This document shows, in pieces, positions 27,276 through 35,165 of a DNA stretch of 48,542 nucleotides. Source of the stretch: Corynebacterium sp. (GTDB taxonomy: Bacteria > Actinomycetota > Actinomycetes > Mycobacteriales > Mycobacteriaceae); contig NZ_JAUNUG010000017.1 in the NCBI RefSeq assembly GCF_030538285.1, forward strand, positions 8,054 to 56,595. The letters run 5' to 3'. Position numbers and translations under genes: made by a program. Below the pieces are notes generated by a model, which made no database searches, was not told the DNA's origin, and saw only the letters and a program-made list of their open reading frames with translations. Each line of letters opens with the position of its first letter. Position 1 is the stretch's first letter.

Positions 27276-28346
27276 ATGACTTATGACTGGGGTATCCCGC
27301 AATCCCAACCCGCACCGGAGAAGAAACGACGCCGCGGACTCATCGCCGTGCTGGCGTTGATTGTGGTCATCATCGTTGCGGCGATCACCTTCCTCGTGCT
27401 GCCCACCATGCTGCGCATGCCCGCCGGGCTGTCCGCGAGCCAGATGCGCGGCGCCTTCCAGGACGGCCAGCTCACCGACTGTGACCTCGGCGAAGACTTC
27501 TACCGCACTGCCGGCATCACCAACCTCAGCACCAGTGACGAAGGATGCGAAGGCATTATCGACGATGGTGAGAAGCAGGCCCGTGTTCTCATCGTCGTCG
27601 AGGAACTCAAGGTCATCGAGCTTCTCGACGCCACCCCCACCGACCCCGAGCTCACTCTCTGGAAGCAGGGCCGGGCACCCCTGCTCACCCAGGCGACGGC
27701 CGAGTCGGACATGTGCACCCTCGCCACCACCGACGGTCTCCTGCGGGGCGTAAACATCCAAACCGACGCCAATTGCGAAGCCCTTTATCCCTTGGCCCGC
27801 CAGCTGATCAACGCCGCCCGCTGGTTCCAGTCCCAGGAAGGCTTCGGCCGCTTCAACCCCTTCGCTGCTCCGGACTATCTGGACATCCCCGAACCGGTGA
27901 TCACCTCCACCCTGGCGCAGCGGGATTCGGAGGATTTTTATGTGTGGCCCGATTCAGCACCCTACGCAACTAGCAGATGGTGGACTGTGGAATTAGACGG
28001 CGTCCTTCAATGCTCTTTAGGAACCGATCCTGATCCACAGACGATAGATCAGTTTAGCTGCTTCTACCTGGGCATTTCCGAGCCAGATATGGTCGAAGTC
28101 GAGGAATCACACGGCGGTGGTTTCCACCCTGCCAATTTCATCAAGTACGAGGCAGGTTCCGGTTTCAGCCAGGGGGCGCTGGCCCTCGGCCATTACGATG
28201 ATCATCCACCCCTCCTCCAATCCGGTGAAACTCTGACCGTGGGTGATGTCGTCTTCGAGCATTTCCCCGATGGCGAGTTCCGCGTTACAAGCGGCGAGGA
28301 CTCATTTAGCGTCATCGACCGCAAGCTCACCATCAACAACAGCTAA
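27276..28346 (+). CDS. YDWG-family membrane protein, one outer repeat
   Basis: A 356-aa paralogue of the preceding gene; about the first 190 residues are nearly identical (MTYDWGIPQSQPAP, same helix, same CDLGEDFYRTAGITNL). It carries a single C-terminal unit (LLQSGETLTVGDVVFEHFPD, then RVTSGEDSFSVID and LTINNS). Start ATG 27276. The strong DNA identity with the upstream gene shows recent tandem duplication and gives a substrate for recombination, as seen in the next, deleted member. Function is unknown; a surface or periplasmic binding role is a guess. Confidence 0.82.
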   Translation: MTYDWGIPQSQPAPEKKRRRGLIAVLALIVVIIVAAITFLVLPTMLRMPAGLSASQMRGAFQDGQLTDCDLGEDFYRTAGITNLSTSDEGCEGIIDDGEKQARVLIVVEELKVIELLDATPTDPELTLWKQGRAPLLTQATAESDMCTLATTDGLLRGVNIQTDANCEALYPLARQLINAARWFQSQEGFGRFNPFAAPDYLDIPEPVITSTLAQRDSEDFYVWPDSAPYATSRWWTVELDGVLQCSLGTDPDPQTIDQFSCFYLGISEPDMVEVEESHGGGFHPANFIKYEAGSGFSQGALALGHYDDHPPLLQSGETLTVGDVVFEHFPDGEFRVTSGEDSFSVIDRKLTINNS

Positions 28347-28355
28347 GGAGCCACA

Positions 28356-28532
28356 ATGTCCTACGACTGGGGCGTCCCCCAACAACCCGCACCGACCATG
28401 CTGAACCCGGGCGAACAGATGACCCTGGCGGGCACCACCATCGCTCTCACCGCTGAGGGTGAGATCAAGGTGACCAAGAACGGTGATTCCTTCAGCATCA
28501 TCGACGACGAGCTCACAATCAACAACGGTTAA
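28356..28532 (+). CDS. 58-aa deleted YDWG-family protein
   Basis: A small open frame with a good ribosome site (AAGGAG, 5 nt before ATG 28356). Its first 13 residues (MSYDWGVPQQPAP) are the family N-terminus, joined directly to the last 45 residues of the family signature (MLNPGEQMTLAG, then KVTKNGDSFSIID and LTINNG). The membrane helix and the whole outer domain are missing. Either it is a decayed gene that still translates, or it is a small cytosolic protein retaining the two conserved ends. It is followed 9 nt later by the next gene. Confidence 0.75.
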   Translation: MSYDWGVPQQPAPTMLNPGEQMTLAGTTIALTAEGEIKVTKNGDSFSIIDDELTINNG

Positions 28533-28541
28533 GGTTCCTGT

Positions 28542-29129
28542 ATGACTAACCCCTGGCACACCCCGCCCACGAACCCGCCAGCGCCCCGCGGTAACCGGGT
28601 GGTTCCGGTGCTGATTGCAGTGGTGACGCTCCTCGCGGTGGTGGCGGCGGGAACGATCGCCTGGCTGATCATGAGCGGCCCCGCGCAGAACTCCACCCCT
28701 TCCAGTGAGCCCGTGGTGGTGCTGCGGGAAACTACCGCGGTTACAGAGGCCGCCGAACCGACAGCCACTACCGCCACGACCACCAGTACGGTGACCACTG
28801 CGGCGGCGCCGGAGGAGGCGGCGTCGATAAGCAATTATGCCGGGATGCAGGCCACCACCCCGGCTTGCAACGGCGAGGTAGTGCTCATCATCGAGTCGGT
28901 ACTCGATGACCCGGAACGGCTGCGTGAGGTGCTCGCCGCGAACCCCGGATCGACGTTCTACCTGCCGGGTGCGTGCCCGTCACTGCGTGCGCGTATCGAC
29001 GGCCAGGACATCTACCCCGTCGTGCGTGAGTACGGTTCCGACGTCGCAGGTGTCTGTGCGGCGGCTGCTGGCGGGGGCGGGAACGCGCGCATCCTTAACC
29101 AGGACACGTCCTTCCCGTCGCCGTGCTGA
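28542..29129 (+). CDS. Unknown single-pass membrane protein, Thr-rich stalk
   Basis: A 195-aa protein: short cytosolic MTNPWHTPPTNPPAP, a membrane helix at about 21-45 (VVPVLIAVVTLLAVVAAGTIAWLI), a Thr/Ala-rich stalk (about 50-95, TATTATTTSTVTTAA) and an outer domain of ~95 aa with cysteines at CNGEVV, GACPS, GVC and the last residue. The stalk resembles mannosylated regions of actinobacterial surface proteins. A similar C-terminal domain with C-N-G-E and P-x-x-C-x-S pattern occurs behind some actinobacterial kinase genes, in my memory. Its last 150 nt overlap antisense with the DUF418 gene. Confidence 0.78.
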   Translation: MTNPWHTPPTNPPAPRGNRVVPVLIAVVTLLAVVAAGTIAWLIMSGPAQNSTPSSEPVVVLRETTAVTEAAEPTATTATTTSTVTTAAAPEEAASISNYAGMQATTPACNGEVVLIIESVLDDPERLREVLAANPGSTFYLPGACPSLRARIDGQDIYPVVREYGSDVAGVCAAAAGGGGNARILNQDTSFPSPC

Positions 29130-30296
29130 GAAATCGGCCAGCTTGTCCACAGTGTCGTGCCACACCAATTCCACCGGCCCCCGGCGGAAGAAGTGCAGCC
29201 ACACTGCGGACAGGGTGATCAGGAAACCGGCGATACCCAGGTAGATCGCCAACGTGGCCACCAGGGACCAGGGACCCTGGATCTTCGCGCTCACACCAAA
29301 GCCCCAGTCGTAGAAGATGATGGAGGCGATGAGGTTCTGCAGGATGTAGTTCGTCAGCGCCATCCGGCCCACCAGCGACAGACCGTGGCCCATCAGGCCG
29401 ACGCGCTCCCGGTGCACGTAGAAGGCGGCGACGGCGGCGAGCAGGCCGAACGCCACGATCGTCGACGTGCCGTAACGGGTAATGAAACCCCCGGAATCGG
29501 ACAACCGCAGAGCCCAGTCCACCGGGAAACCGACACCGAAGCCAACACCCATGACGATGCGGCGCAAACGACGACCCTCGGGGAGGAACAGCCCGGCGCG
29601 GTACAGGTGCGCGCCGACGAGAAACAGGCCCAGGCCCATGACGAACATGACCGGGATCTCCCCGCGCCCGCCGATGAAATCCTGCACGCGGGAGACGAGC
29701 ATGCCCCAGTAGGACTCGGTACCTGCGAAGGTGGGGGCGGCATCGAGACGGTTGGCGTCGACCGGCAACTCCGCCATCTCGACCGGCCAGAGCCTGTCCA
29801 GGATCGACGGCACCAAACTCATCGAGGCCAGAACCACCAGATGCGCGCCGAGCCCGATAAACATCCAGATCTTCTGCACCTTCGGGCTCTTCGCCATCAC
29901 CGCTGCGACAACCAGGGCTGTCAGGCCGTAACCCATCAGCACGTCGAACTCGAAGATGAAGATGTAGTTGAGCAGGCCGTCGAGGATGAGGATGCCCGCG
30001 CGCCACGGGTAGCGGCCCGGCCAGGACTCACCACGGCGCAACGCAGACTGACGCTGGATCTCCAGGCCAATGCCGAACATGATCGTCAGCAGTCCAATGA
30101 ATTTGCCGTCCGTGAACAGCAGCAGGCCGGTCTCCGCGATGCGGTTGAACACGGCGAGCGCGCCTTCTGCTTGCCCGGCGTCCGGGTCGAAGGCGGACTC
30201 CGAGAAGATCCAGATGTTGGTGAGCAGCGTGCCCAGGATCGCGATACCGCGGAGCACGTCAAGGGCGATGATACGCCTGCGAGGGGAAGTGGTCAT
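28980..30296 (-). CDS. DUF418-type integral membrane protein
   Basis: A 438-aa multi-pass protein. It starts RRRIIALDVLRGIAILGTLL, the hallmark N-terminus of DUF418 proteins (heparan-acyltransferase-like), followed by about ten hydrophobic helices. The C-terminal DUF418 signature reads GRMALTNYILQNLIASIIF and WLHFFRRGPVELVWH. The family would normally end soon after this; here about 55 further codons follow (SARRREGRVLVKDARVPAPA ...), and all of that extension lies antisense over the neighbouring 195-aa gene. I suspect loss of the original stop. Start ATG 30296. Role unknown; possibly envelope acylation or solute transport. Confidence 0.88.
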   Translation of the reverse strand: MTTSPRRRIIALDVLRGIAILGTLLTNIWIFSESAFDPDAGQAEGALAVFNRIAETGLLLFTDGKFIGLLTIMFGIGLEIQRQSALRRGESWPGRYPWRAGILILDGLLNYIFIFEFDVLMGYGLTALVVAAVMAKSPKVQKIWMFIGLGAHLVVLASMSLVPSILDRLWPVEMAELPVDANRLDAAPTFAGTESYWGMLVSRVQDFIGGRGEIPVMFVMGLGLFLVGAHLYRAGLFLPEGRRLRRIVMGVGFGVGFPVDWALRLSDSGGFITRYGTSTIVAFGLLAAVAAFYVHRERVGLMGHGLSLVGRMALTNYILQNLIASIIFYDWGFGVSAKIQGPWSLVATLAIYLGIAGFLITLSAVWLHFFRRGPVELVWHDTVDKLADFSARRREGRVLVKDARVPAPASSRRTDTCDVGTVLTHDGVDVLAVDTRTQ

Positions 30297-30569
30297 ACGC
30301 TCAACCTAAAAAGTATTTCTGGGGCAACGCTGGGGTGTTTCGCCTGAGAAAGGATGCGTGACCTGGCATTTTGCGTCTGCGGCTGGGATTTCTATGCGAT
30401 CGAGCGCGTGGGGTCCAGCGAACTCCCAGCTTGAGTACCCGCGAGCGGGGTCAGGTAACGCCCCTAAGGCCCCTGAGAAACCCCGCGGGGAGTAGTCCCC
30501 GAAAACTCGCCGGATGCTCTTCAACCACAGATACTTGAGGCAGAACAGCCGAGAAGAAGGAGCCAGAAC
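30297..30569 (+). other. Gene-free divergent promoter region with hairpins
   Basis: This 273-bp gap separates the leftward DUF418 gene from the rightward 375-aa gene. It contains CCCGC-GA-GCGGG near 30438, CCCCGCGGGG near 30480 and an adjacent GGGGAGTAGTCCCC, so a GC-rich hairpin cluster precedes the YDWG gene. AAGGAG 7 nt before ATG 30570 is the ribosome site. No coding frame is convincing. Confidence 0.5.
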
Positions 30570-31697
30570 ATGTCCGGATACGACTGGGGAGTCGCCCCAC
30601 AGCAACCCGCCGGATCGACACCGGTTGCGCCCGCCCCGCAGCAGAAGCGCGGCGTGCCCAAGGGCGCGCTCATCGCCGGTGGCGCGATCCTGGGAGTGGT
30701 GGCGCTGGGCTTCGGCGGGTTGATGGCCGCCTCCGCCATGCGTGGAGGCCCCGACAACCCCGCCGGTGTCAGCGATGAGCAGGCCGCCAGCTACTTCGAC
30801 GGGTATTCGTTATCCACCTGCGATTTCGGCGAGGAGTTCTACGAGAAGGCCAGCATCCATGAGGTGGAGGTCACCGAGAACGGGTGCGTCGGGTGGACCA
30901 TCCCGGAAGAGGGGCAGCCGAGTGTGCGGGTGTGGATGGAGGAAACGGAGAAAGAGCACAATTCCAACGACTCCACCGCTGTGGAAGGAGTTCCTGGCTG
31001 GAGCCAAGTCACTGGCTATAACGATCGACTCCCAGGCAACGTCACTTACGCAACTACTCACACCTCTGAACAATTCTGCCGGGCCTGGTCAAGTTCCTCA
31101 CGCATCGGGGACTGGGTGCTCGCTTCCCCGGGCGGGTGTGGCGTGCTCACCCCGCTTGCCGGCCAGCTGGAGAACCTCAACCGGCAGCAGACGTGGAACG
31201 ACGCGGACCGGGGTTTCTTCGATTTCGACGAGCATCCCGGCTACCTGGAAGTTAGCTCCCCAAACGCCAGCCTTTACACTACTGAGGACTGGACGGCAGG
31301 GACCACAGTGGATCCGGGTTCAGCCATCGCTTCGGAGCAGTCCGACTTCTCGGGGTCGACGGTTGCCGTTGGTTCTGTCCGGATCGAGGGTGACCAAATC
31401 TGTCTCGACGCCACCTTTACCCTGGGCGAAAACAGCAGCCGGTACTCGAATACCTTTCATCTTCCCAGTTTCACAGTGCAATTCGCCACCGCCGAAAGAG
31501 CGCCGTTGCAGGACAGTGTCCCAAGCCGATTGGAGCTCCAGGTTGGTGAGAGCTACACCTACCAGGCCTGCGGCCAGGCACCGGTGACGGTCAGGGGCGC
31601 AGATCTGCTGGTCGAGGATTCCCGTGGGTGGAGAAACGCAAACCAGCCCGCCTGGCGTTTCCCCGCTTCCCAGGTGGCGGGCGGGGAAACGGCCTGA
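30570..31697 (+). CDS. YDWG-family membrane protein, distant member
   Basis: A 375-aa protein beginning MSGYDWGVAPQQPAG, then KRGVPKG and a membrane helix (ALIAGGAILGVVALGFGGLM, about 33-55). It shares the N-terminal motif and the juxtamembrane segment YSLSTCDFGEEFYEKASI (compare CDLGEEFYRTAGI) with the tandem family upstream. Its outer domain is different, with QLENLNRQQTWNDADRGFFDF and four or more cysteines. It is transcribed from its own leader. The C-terminus runs to within 4 nt of the convergent lysS stop. Function unknown; conservation of the intracellular N-terminal motif suggests a shared cytosolic partner. Confidence 0.82.
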   Translation: MSGYDWGVAPQQPAGSTPVAPAPQQKRGVPKGALIAGGAILGVVALGFGGLMAASAMRGGPDNPAGVSDEQAASYFDGYSLSTCDFGEEFYEKASIHEVEVTENGCVGWTIPEEGQPSVRVWMEETEKEHNSNDSTAVEGVPGWSQVTGYNDRLPGNVTYATTHTSEQFCRAWSSSSRIGDWVLASPGGCGVLTPLAGQLENLNRQQTWNDADRGFFDFDEHPGYLEVSSPNASLYTTEDWTAGTTVDPGSAIASEQSDFSGSTVAVGSVRIEGDQICLDATFTLGENSSRYSNTFHLPSFTVQFATAERAPLQDSVPSRLELQVGESYTYQACGQAPVTVRGADLLVEDSRGWRNANQPAWRFPASQVAGGETA

Positions 31698-31701
31698 GGG
31701 T

Positions 31702-33270
31702 CTACTTCTGCTCGGGCTTGACGATCGGGAAGAGCACCGTCTCACGGATGCCCAGCCCGGTCAGGGCCATGAGGAGGCGGTCGACGCCCATGCCGATGCC
31801 GGAGGTCGGGGGCATGCCCTGCTCCATCGCGGCGAGGAAATCTTCGTCGAGGACCATGGCCTCATCGTCGCCGCCGGCGGCCAGGCGGGCCTGGTCCTCG
31901 AAGCGTTCGCGCTGGATGACGGGGTCGACGAGCTCGGAGTAGCCGGTGGCCAGCTCGAAGCCGCGGACGTAGAGGTCCCACTTCTCGGTCACGCCCGGCT
32001 TGGAGCGGTGCTGGCGGGTGAGCGGGGAGGTCTCGACGGGGAAGTCCTTGACGAAGATGGGGCCGTCCAGCTGGTCTTCACAGAGCAGCTCCCAGATCTC
32101 CTCGACGAGCTTGCCGTGGCCCCAGCCGCCCTTGGCGGGCACGTCGAGGCCGATGGCGTCGGCAATCGCCTTGAGTTCCTCGACGGTGGAGTCGATGGTG
32201 ACTTCCGGCTGGCCGGGGAACTTGCGGGCCAGGGCCTCGTTGAGGGAGGGGTACATCTCGATCTCGGTCCACTCGCCACCGAGGTCGTATTCGCGGCCGT
32301 CGGCAAGCGTGACCACGTGCGAGCCGAACACATCCATGGCCACGGCCTGGATGAGCTCGCGGATGGTACGCATGCCGGTGTTGTAGTCACCCCAGGCCTG
32401 GTAGGTCTCCAGCATGGCGAACTCCGGCGAGTGCGAGGAATCGACGCCCTCGTTGCGGAAGTTGCGGTTAACCTCGAAGACCTTGTCGATGCCGCCGACC
32501 ACGCAGCGCTTGAGGTAGAGCTCCGGTGCGATACGCAGGTAGAGGTCGATGTCGAGGGCGTTGGAACGGGTCTCGAAGGGGCGCGCGGCGGCGCCGCCGT
32601 GCAGGGTCTGCAGCATCGGGGTCTCGACCTCGAGGAAGCCCTCCCCTTCGAGGTGATTGCGCAGCGCGCGCATCACTTTGATGCGGGTCATGGCGTTGGT
32701 GCGTGCCTGCTCACGCATGATGAGGTCCGTGTAGCGGTGGCGCACGCGGGTGTCCTCGGACATGTCGGCGAACGCCACGGGCAGTGGGCGCAGCGCCTTG
32801 GCCGCCATCTGCCAGGAGGCGGCCATGATGGACAGCTCGCCGCGTCGAGAAGCAATAACCCGGCCCCGCACCGACACGAAATCACCGAGATCAACGTCGG
32901 CCTTCCAGGAATCCAGCGCCTCCTGCCCGACCTCAGCCAGCGACAACATCGCCTGCATGTGGGTGCCGTCGCCGTCCTGCAGCGTGGCAAAACACAGCTT
33001 GCCGGTATTGCGCATGAAGATGAGGCGACCGGCGACGGCCACCTCAACATCGGTTTCCTCGCCCGGGGCGAGGTAGGTCACGCCTTCCCGCTTATCGACG
33101 TCCCCCTCCTCCCCCACAACCTCGAACTTCGCACGCAGCTCACGCAGCGAAATGGTGCGGTCGACGGCGACGGGGTAGGGCTCGACGCCGGCGTCGATAA
33201 GCTTCTGTCGCTTCTCACGACGGATGCGCAACTGTTCGGGGAGGTCCTGGGGATTCTTCTGCTCGCTCAC
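31702..33270 (-). CDS. lysS: Lysyl-tRNA synthetase, class II
   Basis: Charges tRNA-Lys. The 522-aa product has the N-terminal OB-fold anticodon domain ([18 protein letters not shown], about 120-140) and the class II core: [21 protein letters not shown], motif 2 [20 protein letters not shown] and motif 3 [14 protein letters not shown] chose GTG 33270 (protein begins with [12 protein letters not shown]), with GGAAG just upstream; a frame to 33345 has no support. It reads leftward and shares a divergent promoter region with the SPFH gene. Confidence 0.98.
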   Translation of the reverse strand: MSEQKNPQDLPEQLRIRREKRQKLIDAGVEPYPVAVDRTISLRELRAKFEVVGEEGDVDKREGVTYLAPGEETDVEVAVAGRLIFMRNTGKLCFATLQDGDGTHMQAMLSLAEVGQEALDSWKADVDLGDFVSVRGRVIASRRGELSIMAASWQMAAKALRPLPVAFADMSEDTRVRHRYTDLIMREQARTNAMTRIKVMRALRNHLEGEGFLEVETPMLQTLHGGAAARPFETRSNALDIDLYLRIAPELYLKRCVVGGIDKVFEVNRNFRNEGVDSSHSPEFAMLETYQAWGDYNTGMRTIRELIQAVAMDVFGSHVVTLADGREYDLGGEWTEIEMYPSLNEALARKFPGQPEVTIDSTVEELKAIADAIGLDVPAKGGWGHGKLVEEIWELLCEDQLDGPIFVKDFPVETSPLTRQHRSKPGVTEKWDLYVRGFELATGYSELVDPVIQRERFEDQARLAAGGDDEAMVLDEDFLAAMEQGMPPTSGIGMGVDRLLMALTGLGIRETVLFPIVKPEQK

Positions 33271-33321
33271 GGCTTCCAAGGGTAGTCGATGGGCAGGGTG
33301 CGGGCTGAATCGTCCAACGCC

Positions 33322-33360
33322 TTGTAATCTGATATCAGATTCCACTATTCTGATATCAGA
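33322..33360 (+). promoter_or_regulatory. Twin palindromic operators over the SPFH promoter
   Basis: A perfect 16-bp palindrome AATCTGATATCAGATT (33326-33341) and a second TCTGATATCAGA (33349-33360) have centres exactly 21 bp apart, two helical turns. They overlap a plausible promoter, TTGTAA (33322) and TATTCT (33346) with an 18-bp spacer. The gene two places downstream encodes a ribbon-helix-helix DNA-binding protein, the natural candidate to bind here cooperatively and repress its own operon. Binding is inferred. Confidence 0.75.
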
Positions 33361-33388
33361 TTAACTCACACCCCTTTAAGGAGCCATC

Positions 33389-34351
33389 ATGAGCACTCCG
33401 CACGTACCCGAAGCCGAGGTCGCCGACCGCCCCGTCGGACACGAGGGAGGCAAAGTCGGGATCACCGAACGACCCGCCTGGGCCGGCGGCACCGCACTCG
33501 CCGCCCTCGTCCTCGTCGGCGCCCTGGCACTCCTGGTCGGCGGCACCGCACTGGCCATCTGGGGTGGCGTCCGCGCCGACGCCGGCGACACGGGAGTACC
33601 ACTCATCATCCTCGGAATTCTGGCCATCCTCGCCGCGGTCATCCTCCTGCCGATGATCCGCATCATCTCCCCCGGGCACACACACGTCGTCCAGTTCTTC
33701 GGCCGCTACCTGGGCACCAACCGCCATACCGGCCTGTCCCTCGTGCCGCCGCTGGCCACCTCGAAGAAGGTGAGCGTGCGCGTACGCAACTTCGAAACCA
33801 ACCAGATCAAGGTCAACGACTTAGGTGGCAATCCGATCATGATCGGCGCCATCATCGTCTGGCAGGTCGCCGACACCGCCAAAGCCACCTTCTCCGTCGA
33901 GGACGTCGAGGAGTTCATCCACTCCCAGTCCGAATCCGCCCTGCGCCACGTGGCCGGCAGCCACCCCTACGACGGTGGCACCGCCCAGCTGCCGTCCCTG
34001 TCTGGATCCACTGACCTGGTGTCCCGCGAACTCGCCGAAGAGGTCGCCGCCCGCGTCCGCATCGCCGGCCTGGAGATCCTCGAGGCCCGCATCTCCGCCC
34101 TGTCCTACGCCCCCGAGATCGCCCAGGCGATGCTGCAGCGCCAGCAGGCCGGCGCCATTGTCGACGCCCGCGAGACCATCGTCGACGGTGCCGTCTCCAT
34201 GGTCGAGTCCGCCCTCGATGAACTGGAGAAGAAGCAGATCGTCGACCTTGATCCCGAACGTCGCGCCGCGATGGTGTCCAACCTGCTCGTCGTCCTGTGC
34301 TCCGACACCAACGCCCAGCCGATGATCAACACGGGTAGCCTCTACACCTAA
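33389..34351 (+). CDS. SPFH/band-7 domain membrane protein
   Basis: A 320-aa protein anchored by two N-terminal helices (about 34-60 and 68-90; LAALVLVGALALLVGGTALA, then IILGILAILAAVILL). The SPFH domain follows: ISPGHTHVVQFFGRYLGT, RVRNFETNQIKVNDLGGNPI, AIIVWQVADTAKATFSVEDV, then a coiled-coil ending AGAIVDARETIVDGAVSMVE. Family members oligomerise into membrane microdomain rings. AAGGAG lies 5 nt before ATG 33389. The next gene, an RHH protein, begins on the base after the stop codon; this SPFH-RHH pairing recurs in actinobacteria as I recall. Confidence 0.93.
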   Translation: MSTPHVPEAEVADRPVGHEGGKVGITERPAWAGGTALAALVLVGALALLVGGTALAIWGGVRADAGDTGVPLIILGILAILAAVILLPMIRIISPGHTHVVQFFGRYLGTNRHTGLSLVPPLATSKKVSVRVRNFETNQIKVNDLGGNPIMIGAIIVWQVADTAKATFSVEDVEEFIHSQSESALRHVAGSHPYDGGTAQLPSLSGSTDLVSRELAEEVAARVRIAGLEILEARISALSYAPEIAQAMLQRQQAGAIVDARETIVDGAVSMVESALDELEKKQIVDLDPERRAAMVSNLLVVLCSDTNAQPMINTGSLYT

Positions 34352-34546
34352 ATGGCCCGCAAAAACATCCCCCTGCGTATTGACCCGGCGGTGCACGAAG
34401 CCATCGCCCGGTGGGCGGGTGATGAGGCACGCAGCGTCAACGCCCAGATCGAGGTCATGCTGCGGGATTCCCTCCGCCGCGCCGGCCGCCTCCCCCGCAA
34501 CGTCGGCGACCTGCCCCGACGCGGTCGGCCGCCGAAAGAGGATTAG
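34352..34546 (+). CDS. Arc-type ribbon-helix-helix DNA-binding protein
   Basis: A 64-aa protein: beta strand KNIPLRID, helix [15 protein letters not shown], helix [19 protein letters not shown], then a basic tail ([10 protein letters not shown]). This is the whole Arc/MetJ-like fold, which works as a dimer on short repeated operators. The start ATG touches the stop codon of the SPFH gene, so expression is coupled. The likely targets are the two palindromes in front of the operon. The tail could add non-specific DNA contact. Confidence 0.9.
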   Translation: MARKNIPLRIDPAVHEAIARWAGDEARSVNAQIEVMLRDSLRRAGRLPRNVGDLPRRGRPPKED

Positions 34547-34556
34547 CCTTCACCCC

Positions 34557-35054
34557 ATGGACACCCTGGAAGCCATCACCACCGGCGCGGCCGCACTCCT
34601 GCTTGTTGTCGGCGTGTTGGGCACGATCATCCCGATCCTGCCTGGTTCGCTACTGACTATCGGCACCCTGCTCGTGTGGGCGTGGGTGCTGGGGTCGGCG
34701 GCGTCGTGGACCGCCGGGCTCATCGGTATCGCCCTGGCCGTGGTGGGGATGAGCGCCTCGGCGATCCTCACCGGCCGGAAGATGCGCCGCGAACAGATTC
34801 CACGCGGCCCGGTGCTGTTCGGCGTGGTGGTCGGCGTGGTCGGCATGTTCATCGTGCCGGTGGTGGGGCTGTTTCTCGGTTTCGCGCTGGGATTGCTGCT
34901 CGCCGAGTACGCCCGGCGGAGGGATCTGGCCGCGGCGTGGCGTTCCTCGGTGGAGGCCATGAAGTCGATGGGCTTCGGCATGCTCATCGAGTGCGCGTGT
35001 GCTTCACTGGCCACCTTCGCGTTCGTGGTGGGCGCGATCGTGCACCTCACCTAA
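34557..35054 (+). CDS. DUF456 family membrane protein
   Basis: A 165-aa protein with about five membrane helices (TGAAALLLVVGVLGTIIPIL, then a Gly-rich helix VLFGVVVGVVGMFIVPVVGL). The 'G-x-x-x-P-x-x-P-G' pattern in helix 1 (GTIIPILPGSLL) is typical of DUF456. I start it at ATG 34557, 11 nt after the RHH stop; the frame is open further upstream but only as a shadow of that gene. Function is unknown. Confidence 0.88.
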   Translation: MDTLEAITTGAAALLLVVGVLGTIIPILPGSLLTIGTLLVWAWVLGSAASWTAGLIGIALAVVGMSASAILTGRKMRREQIPRGPVLFGVVVGVVGMFIVPVVGLFLGFALGLLLAEYARRRDLAAAWRSSVEAMKSMGFGMLIECACASLATFAFVVGAIVHLT

Positions 35055-35058
35055 GCGG

Positions 35059-35144
35059 GCTGTCCATTTGGACCTGACACTAGATCGACAAAATCCCAGG
35101 ACGAGCCGAATCTGGGCGATTAACGTCAGGTCCAAATGGACAGC
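35059..35144. repeat. Long inverted repeat between converging genes
   Basis: GCTGTCCATTTGGACCTGAC (35059-35078) is repeated as its perfect 20-bp complement at 35125-35144 around a 46-nt centre that also holds a small CCCAG/CTGGG stem. Each arm is itself nearly palindromic (GTCCA-TT-TGGAC). There is no T-run, so it is not a textbook terminator; a REP/MITE-like element is possible. Confidence 0.7.
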
Positions 35145-35165
35145 GGCGGGGGTTAGCTGCGGGGG

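Noticed and set aside
31624-33285. Plus-strand open frame opposite lysS
   Set aside because: Shadow of a certain lysS; no features of its own.
33271-33388. tRNA gene near lysS
   Set aside because: No cloverleaf-like arms or T-loop GTTCRA sequence; the structure present is the operator pair.
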